A DNA stretch of 35,271 nucleotides from contig NZ_CABKRX010000041.1 of the NCBI RefSeq assembly GCF_902374955.1, positions 1-35,271 of the forward strand, given 5' to 3'. The stretch comes from Bacillus massilioanorexius (GTDB lineage Bacteria; Bacillota; Bacilli; Bacillales; DSM-1321). The notes under the pieces were generated by a model, which was not told the DNA's origin, did not search any database, and saw only the letters and a program-made list of their open reading frames with translations. This document shows positions 22,817-31,984 of this stretch, in pieces. A program made the translations under genes and the position numbers. Every line of letters begins with the position of its first letter. Within the stretch, counting starts at the first letter, position 1.

Positions 22817-24294
22817 AATTTCTCCTTCAAATGTTGGAGTAATTGGCGTCGTAAAAGCTTATTCGATGAATTTCTAGGAAGTTCATCGACAATATACATT
22901 TTTTTTGGTACTTTATACGATGCTAAATGTGATTGGCAGTGTTCAATAAGATTCTCTACCTGCACATTTTTATTAGATAAAACAATGAAGCCAACAGGTA
23001 CTTGACCCCACTTCGCATCTCCAATACCTGTCACACCTGCTTCAAAGACAGCTGGATGTTTCATTAATACAGATTCAATCTCAGCTGGATAAATATTTTC
23101 CCCACCTGAAATAATTAAATCTGAGCGACGATCCACTACGAATAAAAATCCATCTTCATCAAGATATCCCATATCCCCTGTTTTTAACCATCCATTAACG
23201 ATGGCTGATTTTGTAGCATCCTCACGGTTCAAATAACCTTTTGTTATATTTGGACCTTTAACCATGATTTCTCCCACTTCATTAGGTGCAGCTTTTCTGT
23301 CATCTATTTGAATTTGAATTTGAGCAGGAAAAAGTGCCTTTCCTGCCGATCCCAATTTATTCAAGCTATACTCTGGAGATAGCGTTACAATTTGTGAAGA
23401 AGTTTCTGTCATTCCATAGGTTTGAAAGACAGGTATGTTCTTTTCTTTACATTCTTCTAGAAGGCTAACTGGTGCAGGGCCTCCGCCTAAAAGCATGCAA
23501 CGAAATGACGAAGGATAGGTTAGATTATTTAACTGCACCAGCATTCTATTTAATGTTGCTGTTACAACTGAAATAATCGTAACCTCCTCTTCCATAATAG
23601 AACGGTTTACTCGTTCTTCATTAAATTGTTCATGTAAAATAACCGTTATACCATAGATGACACTTCGAAATAGAATAGACAATCCGCTTATATGAAATAT
23701 TGGCACAACGCAAAGCCAAATATCCTTCTCATGCAATCCTAAATTTAGCATAGAACCCATTGCACTCCACCAATGGTTACCATATGTTTGTATAACTCCT
23801 TTAGGGTTGCCTGTTGTTCCAGACGTGTACATGATGGTTACCGTTTTTGATAGATCAAATTCCTCTACAATAGAAAAAGAATCACTTTTATCCATCGATT
23901 CAATCGCAGCCATTGGAATAAGCATTGCTTTATCTTCTAAAACATCCTTTATCATCTGTGTATAGTTATCACCTGTGATTAACCAATCTAATTTTGAGTC
24001 CTTAAATTGCCATTCAAGTTCCTTTGTTGTTAAACGTGTGTTATACAATACTATCTCAGCCTCTAAATGCATGAGCGCATGTATTGTTATCACCATGTCT
24101 AGTTGATTGCTCTGTAAAATCCCTACTCTGCTTCCATACTGTATTCCATGTTCAAATAACTTACTAGCGTACTCTACAGAGCAATCAAATAGTTCTTTGA
24201 AAGTAAGTTCTTTTCCCGACATCTTTATCGCAATTCGATTTGGAGATAACTCCGCTCTCTTTTTTAACCAGTTTGGTAAAACATCCTTCATCAT
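22813..24294 (-). CDS. menE: o-Succinylbenzoate-CoA ligase
   Basis: Activates o-succinylbenzoate to its CoA thioester through an adenylate. A 493-residue ANL-family enzyme: P-loop TIMYTSGTTGNPKG (near residues 150-165), FQTYGMTETSS, the adenosine-binding LKTGDMGYLDEDGFLFVVDRRSD (in part TGDMGYLDEDG), the hinge SGGENIYPAEIE, and the late catalytic lysine in NSSNKLLRR. It is separated from menB by 389 bases with a terminator and a decayed repeat, so menE-menC likely have their own promoter. Confidence 0.95.
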   Translation of the reverse strand: MMKDVLPNWLKKRAELSPNRIAIKMSGKELTFKELFDCSVEYASKLFEHGIQYGSRVGILQSNQLDMVITIHALMHLEAEIVLYNTRLTTKELEWQFKDSKLDWLITGDNYTQMIKDVLEDKAMLIPMAAIESMDKSDSFSIVEEFDLSKTVTIMYTSGTTGNPKGVIQTYGNHWWSAMGSMLNLGLHEKDIWLCVVPIFHISGLSILFRSVIYGITVILHEQFNEERVNRSIMEEEVTIISVVTATLNRMLVQLNNLTYPSSFRCMLLGGGPAPVSLLEECKEKNIPVFQTYGMTETSSQIVTLSPEYSLNKLGSAGKALFPAQIQIQIDDRKAAPNEVGEIMVKGPNITKGYLNREDATKSAIVNGWLKTGDMGYLDEDGFLFVVDRRSDLIISGGENIYPAEIESVLMKHPAVFEAGVTGIGDAKWGQVPVGFIVLSNKNVQVENLIEHCQSHLASYKVPKKMYIVDELPRNSSNKLLRRQLLQHLKEKL

Positions 24295-24317
24295 TTTTCT
24301 TTTTCACTCCCTTTTAA

Positions 24318-24453
24318 AAAAAGCGCAAACCTTGATTAGCTCCAATCAGCATAAGATAAGCGACTAGTAGATTACGATCTAACCTTCTAGTTGGCTAGAC
24401 TTCTTACCTCGAGGAGTAAGCACTGAAGCTAGGCATGAAACTAAGTCCAAAAT
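24318..24453. repeat. Decayed Bacillaceae-type intergenic repeat, copy 2
   Basis: It begins AAGCGCAAACCTTGATTAGC and ends CTGAAGCTAGGCAT and AAGTCCAAAA, matching both ends of the copy at 4190-4338. The middle holds a partial palindrome (GATTACGATCTAAC, TTCTAGTTGGCTAG). Non-coding. Confidence 0.55.
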
Positions 24454-24624
24454 CTGATACTTTCTTATCTTTAGAAAACGTAATCCTTTTTCAAGGATTA
24501 CACAATCTTCCAAAATCATATACGGTGGTTAGAACTTTATTAAATCCATAACAAAGATTATACATTTTCTGAACGAAAGCGCACTCTCTTGGAAACTCTT
24601 ATGAGGATAGGCTATTCCCTCTCT

Positions 24625-24671
24625 AAAAAAAGAGAGTGTCTCAAAAGCGATACTTTTGGTTGACACCCTCT
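24625..24671 (-). terminator. Terminator after menB
   Basis: On the minus strand AGAGGGTGTC (24662-24671) pairs with GACACTCTCT (24631-24640), with one G-U pair; an inner AAAAG/CTTTT stem follows, then seven T. A strong terminator that should end the menFDHB transcript before menE. Confidence 0.85.
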
Positions 24672-24683
24672 TATTCTTACCTA

Positions 24684-25502
24684 TTAAGGAAACTTAGGAA
24701 ATTGGTCGAAATTCGGCTTACGTTTCTCTTTGAAAGCGTCGCGACCTTCTTTAGCTTCATCAGTTGTATAATATAATAGTGTAGCATCTCCAGCAAACTG
24801 TTGAATACCTGCAAGTCCGTCTGTATCTGCATTAAAGGCAGCCTTCAAGAAGCGTAGCGCCATTGGGCTCTTCTCTAGCATTTCTTCACACCACTTAACC
24901 GTTTCCGCTTCTAGTTGTTCTAAAGGTACAACTGTATTTACAAGACCCATATCTAATGCTTCTTGTGCATTATATTGACGACATAAGTACCAGATTTCAC
25001 GAGCTTTCTTATGTCCAACGATACGTGCCAGGTAACCAGAACCGTAACCAGCATCAAAGCTACCAACTTTAGGACCTGTTTGACCAAATATTGCATTATC
25101 AGCAGCAATTGTTAAATCACATACGATATGTAATACATGTCCTCCCCCGATTGCATAACCTGCAACCATCGCTACAACTGGTTTTGGTATAACGCGAATT
25201 AATCGTTGAAGATCTAAAACATTTAAACGTGGAATTTGATCGTCGCCTACATAGCCACCATGTCCGCGAACTTTTTGATCTCCACCAGAACAGAATGCTT
25301 TACCACCCTCACCAGTTAAGATAATTGCACCAATCTTTTCATCATCTCTCGCATAAGCAAATGCATCAATCATTTCCGAAACGGTCTTCGGAGTAAATGC
25401 ATTATGCACATGTGGACGATTAATTGAGATCTTGGCAATACCATTATAAGTTGAGTAAATTATTTCGTCGTATTCACGTTCTTGTACCCAATTGAATGCC
25501 AT
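24684..25502 (-). CDS. menB: 1,4-Dihydroxy-2-naphthoyl-CoA synthase
   Basis: Closes the second ring of the naphthoquinone from o-succinylbenzoyl-CoA. A 272-residue crotonase-family enzyme almost identical to Bacillus MenB: INRPHVHNAFTPKTV, the oxyanion segment AFCSGGDQKVRGHGGYVGDD, VAGYAIGGGHVLH, and FGQTGPKVGSFDAGYGSGYLAR. I choose MAFNWVQ at 25502, ten bases after GGAGGG; an in-frame start 18 bases upstream includes the ribosome site. Five bases separate it from menH. Confidence 0.97.
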   Translation of the reverse strand: MAFNWVQEREYDEIIYSTYNGIAKISINRPHVHNAFTPKTVSEMIDAFAYARDDEKIGAIILTGEGGKAFCSGGDQKVRGHGGYVGDDQIPRLNVLDLQRLIRVIPKPVVAMVAGYAIGGGHVLHIVCDLTIAADNAIFGQTGPKVGSFDAGYGSGYLARIVGHKKAREIWYLCRQYNAQEALDMGLVNTVVPLEQLEAETVKWCEEMLEKSPMALRFLKAAFNADTDGLAGIQQFAGDATLLYYTTDEAKEGRDAFKEKRKPNFDQFPKFP

Positions 25503-25507
25503 ACTAT

Positions 25508-26323
25508 TTATACCCTCCATTTTTCAACAAATTCACTTACTATTTTACCAAACTTTTCAGGATTCTCCACATGAATTGCATGACCTACCTTTAATACATT
25601 TTCCCATTCACATTGTAAGAATCTTTGTTTCATTTCTTTTGCGATATGACAAAACTTTCGATCATACTCACCAGTAAGTAATAATATAGGTACTTGTATG
25701 TTAGATAGATGATCCCACCAAGACGGCTGTACACCTGTACCCATTCCTAATAAACTATTAGCTAGTCCTACTTCATCATTCGAAATTCTTTGCTTATAAA
25801 TGATAGCTTTCTTTTCATCTGAAAGCTTTTTTTGCGATTCAAATAGAGCTATACTCTGCCAATAATCAACAAAATTCACTATGCCCTCCTGAACGATTTT
25901 TTCAGCAAGGCTCGCATCGTTAATCTTTCTTTTTTCTCTCTCATCTATACTTGCTAATCCAGGTGAAGCACTTTCTAATATTAATACTTTTGTATACTCC
26001 TCAAATAAAATAGCAAATGTTAAGGCTAAACGCCCTCCCATTGAATATCCTAAAATATTTGCTTTTTTTATTTGTAAAAACTGCAGTATATTTTTTAGAT
26101 CCTCAGCTACAGCTTCAATTTGATACCTTTTTTCATGATGAGGTTTATCTGTTAATCCATGTCCTATAATATCAGGCATAATACACATATAATCATTTTT
26201 TAGATAGTGAATCGTTTCTTTCCATGTTTCATAATTGCCAGTAAATCCATGAAGCAATACTAATGGCTCGCCTTTACCTTGAACATCTACATGATAAGTA
26301 ACATTATTACTTTGTATTTTCAT
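25508..26323 (-). CDS. menH: SHCHC synthase (MenH)
   Basis: Removes pyruvate from SEPHCHC to give SHCHC. A 271-residue alpha/beta hydrolase: LLHGFTGNYETW near residues 23-34, the nucleophile elbow GYSMGG with Ser94, Asp in TGEYDRKF and His in GHAIHVENP near the end complete the triad. It overlaps menD by 17 bases, so the order menF-D-H-B is tightly coupled. Confidence 0.94.
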   Translation of the reverse strand: MKIQSNNVTYHVDVQGKGEPLVLLHGFTGNYETWKETIHYLKNDYMCIMPDIIGHGLTDKPHHEKRYQIEAVAEDLKNILQFLQIKKANILGYSMGGRLALTFAILFEEYTKVLILESASPGLASIDEREKRKINDASLAEKIVQEGIVNFVDYWQSIALFESQKKLSDEKKAIIYKQRISNDEVGLANSLLGMGTGVQPSWWDHLSNIQVPILLLTGEYDRKFCHIAKEMKQRFLQCEWENVLKVGHAIHVENPEKFGKIVSEFVEKWRV

Positions 26324-28070
26324 TATCTTTACCTGTTAACAAACAGTTTATTTCCTGGGAAACATGATTCCACAAATTTCGATGATCAAGTACGTTTTTT
26401 TCGCGTTCGGTCACTAATTCAATTACTTTTATGCCATTCAAAGAGAATGATTCGACAAAGCTTTTTTTAAAATGTTCCCAGTCTTCAACTCTGGTAAACT
26501 TCCCACCATACATTTCAACAGCATGAGAAAAATCTAACCCATGTGGAGTTCCAAATAGTTGTTCAAAATGTTCCTTTTCAGAAGATTGTGGTAAAAACGA
26601 AAAAATACCTCCACCATCATTGTTAATGATAATTATCGTTATATCTCTTTCCAGCATCTTTGCTGCGAGCAAACCGTTTAAATCGTGGAAAAAGCTCAAA
26701 TCACCAATCACAAGAACTGTAGGACTTCCTTCAACACTTACTCCAAGAGCTGTTGATACAACCCCATCTATTCCATTTGCTCCTCTATTTGCATAAAGAG
26801 TAACATTGGTTTCATTACAATGAAAAAACGTATCACAGTCTCTAATAGGCATACTATTACTAATAAATAAATTCGAATTTTGTGGAAGCAAATGCGAAAG
26901 CTCTGTAAAAACTTGTCCTTCATTTATTGAATTTAAACTTTTAATTGATTGTAAAACTTGTTTCGTACACTGATTTATTTGTTGCCATTTGTTATGCCAT
27001 TCATTTGAAGAACTATGAGAAATTTTTTGTGATAAAGATACGCACAATGCGGTTTCATTACCATAAATCATTTCTGTAGCTAATCCTGTTGGCTCTCTCC
27101 ATCCTGAACCACCATCTACAACAATTTGTGGTATTTCTTTGCATTGTTTAATAAATAAGGTTAATGCTTTAGAAACCGGCATAGCCCCAAAACGAATAAT
27201 AACATCTGGCTGAAGTTCTTGGACAGCTTGATCGAATCTTAAGAAAGTATCATAACAGTCCATTACTTGCTCTTGATAACGACCTTTTCTTAATTGTGAC
27301 AAAGGATCCGCCAATATTGGATATTGTAGCTTATCAGCCAATTCTATTACCGCTTCAGCAAATCCATCCTCACTTATTTCTCCACATATAATTAAACCTT
27401 TTTTCTTGTCACGTAACTGCTCAAGAAGTACTTCAATATCCTCTTCATGAAGAAGTTTCGTTCCATCTTTAAAACAGTCCTTAAATGAAACTTTTCCTCT
27501 TCCTACTTGAAAATAATCTTTTTCCATATTAGGAATTAATGGTTCTCTTATTGGGAAATTAAGATGAACTGGTCCTGCAGGATGACTACTTGAAATCATT
27601 GCCGCTCGTCTGCCTACATTTCGAACATATTGGATAGATACATCCTTTGATTCAGGAACTGACATTTCACAAAACCATTTTACGTGCTGACCATATAAAT
27701 GAATTTGATCTATAGCCTGAGGTGCTCCAATATCTCTTAATTCATGTGGCCGATCGGCTGTAATGATGACTAAAGGAACGCGAGAATAGTGTGCTTCTAC
27801 AATGGCAGGATAGTAATTCGCCGCTGCTGTACCTGATGTGCAAACTACTGCAACTGGTTCCTTCGTTGATTTAGCTATACCTAATGCAAAAAAGGCTGCT
27901 GATCTTTCATCTATGTTAATATGCACTTCAATATCAGGATGCTTAGCAAGAAGCATGCTGATTGGAGTAGAGCGTGATCCAGGACTAATTACCGCATGTT
28001 TAATATTTGCTCTCGAAAGCTCGTCCACAAAAGCAGACGTATACATTGTTAAATCTTCTTGATGATTCAT
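26307..28070 (-). CDS. menD: SEPHCHC synthase (MenD)
   Basis: Joins isochorismate and 2-oxoglutarate, with loss of CO2, using thiamine diphosphate. A 587-residue enzyme of the family: VISPGSRSTPISMLL at residues 23-37, EERSAAFFALGIA-type segment (written here IDERSAAFFALGIAK), VCTSGTAAANYYPAIVEA, and the cofactor motif GDLSFFHDLNGLL with NNDGGGIFSFLPQ. Full length. It starts at an ATGA overlap with menF. Confidence 0.95.
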   Translation of the reverse strand: MNHQEDLTMYTSAFVDELSRANIKHAVISPGSRSTPISMLLAKHPDIEVHINIDERSAAFFALGIAKSTKEPVAVVCTSGTAAANYYPAIVEAHYSRVPLVIITADRPHELRDIGAPQAIDQIHLYGQHVKWFCEMSVPESKDVSIQYVRNVGRRAAMISSSHPAGPVHLNFPIREPLIPNMEKDYFQVGRGKVSFKDCFKDGTKLLHEEDIEVLLEQLRDKKKGLIICGEISEDGFAEAVIELADKLQYPILADPLSQLRKGRYQEQVMDCYDTFLRFDQAVQELQPDVIIRFGAMPVSKALTLFIKQCKEIPQIVVDGGSGWREPTGLATEMIYGNETALCVSLSQKISHSSSNEWHNKWQQINQCTKQVLQSIKSLNSINEGQVFTELSHLLPQNSNLFISNSMPIRDCDTFFHCNETNVTLYANRGANGIDGVVSTALGVSVEGSPTVLVIGDLSFFHDLNGLLAAKMLERDITIIIINNDGGGIFSFLPQSSEKEHFEQLFGTPHGLDFSHAVEMYGGKFTRVEDWEHFKKSFVESFSLNGIKVIELVTEREKNVLDHRNLWNHVSQEINCLLTGKDNENTK

Positions 28071-29470
28071 GTTGACGATCCTCCTAAAGCATTAAGCATT
28101 GGCTGGAATTTAATCCATGTTTCTTTATATTCTTCTTCTGGATTAGAATCCTCTACAATGCCACAACCCGCAAATAAAGAAGCTTCTTTGCCTTGTAATA
28201 ATGCTGATCGAAGTGCTACAGCAAACTCACCATTACCGTTAGCATCCATCCAGCCAAGTGGCGCTCCGTAAATACCTCTCTCTAGGCTTTCATTTTCTCT
28301 TATCCACTTCACCGCTTCTTGTTGTGGCAAACCGCCAAGTGCAGGTGTTGGATGGAGCTTTTTCACAATATCCAATAGAGAAACATTTTGTTCACTTTTT
28401 GCAACAACTGGAGTATATAGATGTTGGATGTGCTTTATTTTCATTAAAATAGGCTTACTTGGTACATCAACATCATGACAAACAGATTGCATTGCTTTTT
28501 GAATCATTGAAACCACATATTGATGCTCTTTTAAATTTTTAGGATCATTCAATAATTGCTGACCAAGTCTCTCATCTTCTATTTCGTCTTTACCTCTTGC
28601 AATTGACCCCGCTAAACAAGTCGATAAAATAGTGTCGTTTTCTTTTTTCACAAGTCTCTCAGGAGTAGCTCCAATAAAACAATCACTACCTGATTCCAAG
28701 CTGAATATAAAGCTTGTACCATGTTCTTTTAACAATTGAGGTAAAATTGCATCTGACATAATATTGTTCTTAAAGAATAATCTTAATTCTCTTGCAAGAA
28801 CGATTTTATCAATGTTTGAGCTTGCAATTTTTTCAACTGCTTTGGCTACTTGTTCTTTCCATTTATTAGGTTCAATCTCCCGCTTCTCAACTAGTGTATT
28901 TTCCACAAACGAAAGTGGGGTTTTGCTTGCACGTAATAACTGCTGCCCGTTTTCAAACACTTCAATAAAGCGCTTTATATTGTCTCCTGGAGAACATAAA
29001 ATATTAGTTGTTAAATACGTTTGTTTTTTCACATTCGTAACCATAAATTGTGGAACATAGAAAAAAGGATCCCCGAAGTTATCCCATAATAATGATTGTG
29101 ATTTTTCTTGATCAAAGGAAAATCCTCCAAACATAACAGGACCAATTGCAGATAATTCTTCTTCTTTCTGAATAACACTATTATCAAGCAATGTTTTCCA
29201 ATATTGTTCTATATGGATAAATCTATCGTTAGTGGTAGTTTGTACTCTGTCAATTTTACCTAGCCCAACAATAGCATGTAAGCTGGTTGGTTCTTGCCAA
29301 AAGAACCGTTCTCCTAAGAATTGCTCTCGTCCAGACTGATAAAAAGAAAGGGGGCTTACTGCCTCCGTTTTCACTACTTTACTAAATAGTACTGGAGTAT
29401 TCGTTTCGTTAGATTTGTTTAATGCTTTTTGTAATCCTTCAAGGAGTTGTGTTTCAATTACGATAGCCAT
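28067..29470 (-). CDS. menF: Isochorismate synthase (MenF)
   Basis: Converts chorismate to isochorismate, the committed step to menaquinone. 467 residues from the ATG at 29470 (MAIVIETQ), which follows GGGGGG by six bases. Chorismate-binding features in the second half: KIVLARELRLFF, GATPERLVKKE, CLAGSIARGKDEIED, the long motif PTPALGGLPQQEAVKWI and IYGAPLGWMD. A longer frame to 29491 would include the ribosome site. First gene of the men operon, with a good promoter upstream. Confidence 0.95.
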   Translation of the reverse strand: MAIVIETQLLEGLQKALNKSNETNTPVLFSKVVKTEAVSPLSFYQSGREQFLGERFFWQEPTSLHAIVGLGKIDRVQTTTNDRFIHIEQYWKTLLDNSVIQKEEELSAIGPVMFGGFSFDQEKSQSLLWDNFGDPFFYVPQFMVTNVKKQTYLTTNILCSPGDNIKRFIEVFENGQQLLRASKTPLSFVENTLVEKREIEPNKWKEQVAKAVEKIASSNIDKIVLARELRLFFKNNIMSDAILPQLLKEHGTSFIFSLESGSDCFIGATPERLVKKENDTILSTCLAGSIARGKDEIEDERLGQQLLNDPKNLKEHQYVVSMIQKAMQSVCHDVDVPSKPILMKIKHIQHLYTPVVAKSEQNVSLLDIVKKLHPTPALGGLPQQEAVKWIRENESLERGIYGAPLGWMDANGNGEFAVALRSALLQGKEASLFAGCGIVEDSNPEEEYKETWIKFQPMLNALGGSST

Positions 29471-29518
29471 AAAAATCCCCCCTTTTACCAAATCGATATA
29501 TACCTTTAAACCTTCTTA

Positions 29519-29548
29519 AAGATACACCTGTTAATTGAATTGTGTCAA
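29519..29548 (-). promoter_or_regulatory. Promoter of the menFDHB operon
   Basis: Minus-strand TTGACA (29543-29548) and TATCTT (29519-29524) with an 18-base spacer, about 50 bases before the menF start. Confidence 0.7.
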
Positions 29549-29664
29549 TGTTTCAAGCCTTTTTCCAAGAAAATTTCACCCGAAAATATAAAAGTTTTTA
29601 TTTACATCTAGTCCTTCTTTATATTATATTTGAAATTTACGTTATTCACTACAATATAAATTAA

Positions 29665-29693
29665 TTGACAGGAACTAACACTTTTTCTACACT
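29665..29693 (+). promoter_or_regulatory. menA promoter
   Basis: Plus-strand TTGACA (29665-29670) and TACACT (29688-29693) with a 17-base spacer, about 75 bases before the menA start. It diverges from the menF promoter. Confidence 0.65.
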
Positions 29694-29766
29694 TAGTTTG
29701 TGAAGGTTCGTTCACAATTACTAAATAATATTTTCAACTAACATTTAGAGGGAGAGACACATATTC

Positions 29767-30702
29767 ATGCAGACAGAAATGAATACAAAAGCTGTAGAGT
29801 ATATACCAAATAAACCCAGTTGGAAAGTTTGGTGGAAGCTTACTAGACCTCATACTTTAACAGCTGGATTTGTTCCTGTATTAATTGGTACTGCACTTGC
29901 CATTAATAATTACGAAATCAATATCATGTTATTTTGTGCAATGATGTTAGCAAGTTTATTAATACAAGCAGCAACAAATATGTTTAATGAGTACTATGAT
30001 TTTAAAAGAGGACTTGATCATGAAGGATCAGTTGGAATTGGAGGAGCTATCGTACGTGATGGGATTACCCCAAGAACCGTAATGACTATCGCCTTATCTT
30101 TATATGGAATTTCAGCACTTATCGGCGTTTATATTTGTATGTCTACAACATGGTGGTTAGCGGTAGTTGGATTAATAGCAATGACAATTGGTTATTTATA
30201 CACGGGTGGCCCTATTCCAATTGCTTATACACCTTTTGGAGAAATCTTTGCTGGGCTATTCATGGGTATGCTTATTATCCTAATATCCTTTTATATTCAA
30301 GCTAACGAAATCACAACACTTTCCATATTAGTTTCTATTCCAATAGCTGTAACAGTAGGGGCAATTTTGCTTTCGAATAATATTCGTGATCTTGATGGTG
30401 ATAAAGAAAACGGTCGTAAAACATTAGCCATTTTACTAGCTAAGAAAAAAGCTGTCATTTTCCTTGCTTCCATGTTTGCTTTTGCATATTTATGGATCAT
30501 TGCCCTAGTATTAATGAACGTTATTACACCATGGACATTATTAGTCATTCTTAGTCTTCCATTACCTATTAAATCAGTTAAAGGATTCTTGACTAATGAT
30601 ACACCTATAAAAATGGCACCTGCGATGGTACAAACAGCTAAAACAAATACAATCTTTGGATTCTTATTAGCCATTGGATTATTCATCGGTCATTTTATTT
30701 AA
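29767..30702 (+). CDS. menA: DHNA polyprenyltransferase
   Basis: Attaches the polyprenyl chain to 1,4-dihydroxy-2-naphthoate at the membrane, making demethylmenaquinone. A 311-residue UbiA-family protein with about eight or nine membrane helices. The two aspartate-rich motifs are clear: NMFNEYYDFKRGLDHEGSVG (near residues 76-95) and NNIRDLDGDKENGRKTLA (near 205-222). The ATG follows GGGAGAG. It diverges from menF, so all the dedicated steps from chorismate to this point except the DHNA-CoA thioesterase lie together here. Confidence 0.95.
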   Translation: MQTEMNTKAVEYIPNKPSWKVWWKLTRPHTLTAGFVPVLIGTALAINNYEINIMLFCAMMLASLLIQAATNMFNEYYDFKRGLDHEGSVGIGGAIVRDGITPRTVMTIALSLYGISALIGVYICMSTTWWLAVVGLIAMTIGYLYTGGPIPIAYTPFGEIFAGLFMGMLIILISFYIQANEITTLSILVSIPIAVTVGAILLSNNIRDLDGDKENGRKTLAILLAKKKAVIFLASMFAFAYLWIIALVLMNVITPWTLLVILSLPLPIKSVKGFLTNDTPIKMAPAMVQTAKTNTIFGFLLAIGLFIGHFI

Positions 30703-31142
30703 TGTCACTGTTGTTCGTTACTATTAATTTAAAAAAGGAAAAAAGCTATTATTTTGATAGCTTTTTTTCTTTGTCATTCTTTGCAGAGGCTACTTATTAT
30801 TTAAGCAAATAATAAGGCTCCCATTAAAGAACTACAGCAATTGACAAAGAGAAGCAATCAAAAATGAAATACGTCTTAACATGCTAGCCAAATATCCAGT
30901 TATGTCTCCACCCAAAAACATTTCCCCACAAACCAAACTTCATAACCTTTTTCCCACTAAGAAATATTTCTTTTACAAATTTCGTAAGTTCCCGCTCCAA
31001 TCAACCAATCATTTTTTATCAGCTGATCTACTAAGAAACAACAATCTTTTAGAAAATAGTGCTAAATAAAACTTACTTAGGAGAATGTTTTTTTGAGGGC
31101 TGTTTATACTATGTAAGACGTAGAGAAGGAGGTTTTAGACCA
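30703..31142. other. Intergenic region before yteA
   Basis: It holds the menA terminator and, at 30990-31006, the minus-strand words GGTTGATTGGAGCGGG, a worn trace of a common Bacillaceae repeat start. The rest is AT-rich. The yteA frame remains open upstream to 31059, but that stretch has no ribosome site and looks non-coding. I could not fix the yteA promoter. Confidence 0.55.
30741..30768 (+). terminator. menA terminator
   Basis: AAAAGCTAT (30741-30749) pairs with ATAGCTTTT (30757-30765) around a 7-base loop, ending in a T tract. Confidence 0.85.
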
Positions 31143-31868
31143 TTGATTTCACATAAACAATTAGAAGCACTTAAACAAGAATTACTTCATCTTAAAAGTG
31201 ATATGAATCATACATTTGATGTAACATATGATAATGGAAATGTAAGAAGCTTAAAAAACTCTGTTGATGAACTTTCCTCTTATGACAATCACCCTGCTGA
31301 TTTAGGTACAGAATTATTTGATCGTGAGAAGGACTATGCACTAGAAGCTCATACAATGTATGAATTAGAAAAAATCAATCAAGCTCTACAAGCAATCGAA
31401 GATGGATCGTACGGAAAATGTCTTGTTTGTCATGAAGATATTCCTTTAGAACGACTACAAGCCATTCCATATAGCTTATATTGTATTTCTCATACTCCCG
31501 ATCAAGATATAAAAGAAGATCGACCCGTTGAAGAGGATATCATGTTACCACCGTCACGTGACTCTTATGATCGAAAAGATGGATATGATAGCTTCCAGGA
31601 AGTAGCACGATTCGGAACCTCAGAAACGACATCCGATTTTTTAGGACATTATGATAAATATGAAAGCATATATAATGATGCAGATGATCAAGAAGGATTC
31701 ACAGAAGATTTTGAAACATTTATTGCAACTGACATAACAGGAAATGAAATAGATGTCGTCCAATCAAGAGCCCATGAAAATTACGAAGATATTTTGGATG
31801 AAGAAAATATTGAATCTATTATAGGTGATATTCCATTTCATCGTACCGATGGATATGAAGAGGATTAA
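31143..31868 (+). CDS. yteA: YteA, DksA/TraR-family zinc-finger protein
   Basis: A 241-residue protein with an N-terminal coiled coil carrying the conserved tip SYDNHPADLGTELFDREKD (residues 46-64), then a zinc finger made from Cys93, Cys96, Cys114 and probably His117 (CLVC, YCISH). DksA-like proteins enter the secondary channel of RNA polymerase; in Bacillus the YteA group is linked to sporulation, with little known. The long acidic tail (about 120-241) is typical of this group. I choose a TTG at 31143, ten bases after AAGGAGG, which gives the usual length. Next to menF/menA in Bacillus as well. Confidence 0.9.
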   Translation: MISHKQLEALKQELLHLKSDMNHTFDVTYDNGNVRSLKNSVDELSSYDNHPADLGTELFDREKDYALEAHTMYELEKINQALQAIEDGSYGKCLVCHEDIPLERLQAIPYSLYCISHTPDQDIKEDRPVEEDIMLPPSRDSYDRKDGYDSFQEVARFGTSETTSDFLGHYDKYESIYNDADDQEGFTEDFETFIATDITGNEIDVVQSRAHENYEDILDEENIESIIGDIPFHRTDGYEED

Positions 31869-31942
31869 AAATGATTAACATACAGTTTGGATTATCATGA
31901 AAAGTGACATGACAATCACCACATATACATGGATATAGAATA

Positions 31943-31984
31943 AATACCCTACCGCTTTGATAACCTCACGATAGGGTATTTTAT
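31943..31984. terminator. Bidirectional terminator after yteA
   Basis: AATACCCTA (31943-31951) pairs with TAGGGTATT (31972-31980), with a T-rich end on the plus strand and an A/T-rich one on the minus strand, between converging genes. Confidence 0.7.

Larger units (their letters stand above)
24295..24683. other. Gap splitting the men genes
   Basis: Between menB and menE on the minus strand lie the menB terminator (24625-24671), a 9-bp perfect hairpin (24480-24488 with 24493-24501, arm GTAATCCTT), a decayed repeat (24318-24453) and a TATAAT on the minus strand at 24557-24562 with a poor -35. No gene. In B. subtilis menB and menE are next to each other without such a gap. Confidence 0.65.

Noticed and set aside
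30881..31142. Short plus-strand frame and the upstream extension of yteA
   Set aside because: No ribosome sites, low-complexity content, and the TTG at 31143 with AAGGAGG gives the normal YteA length.
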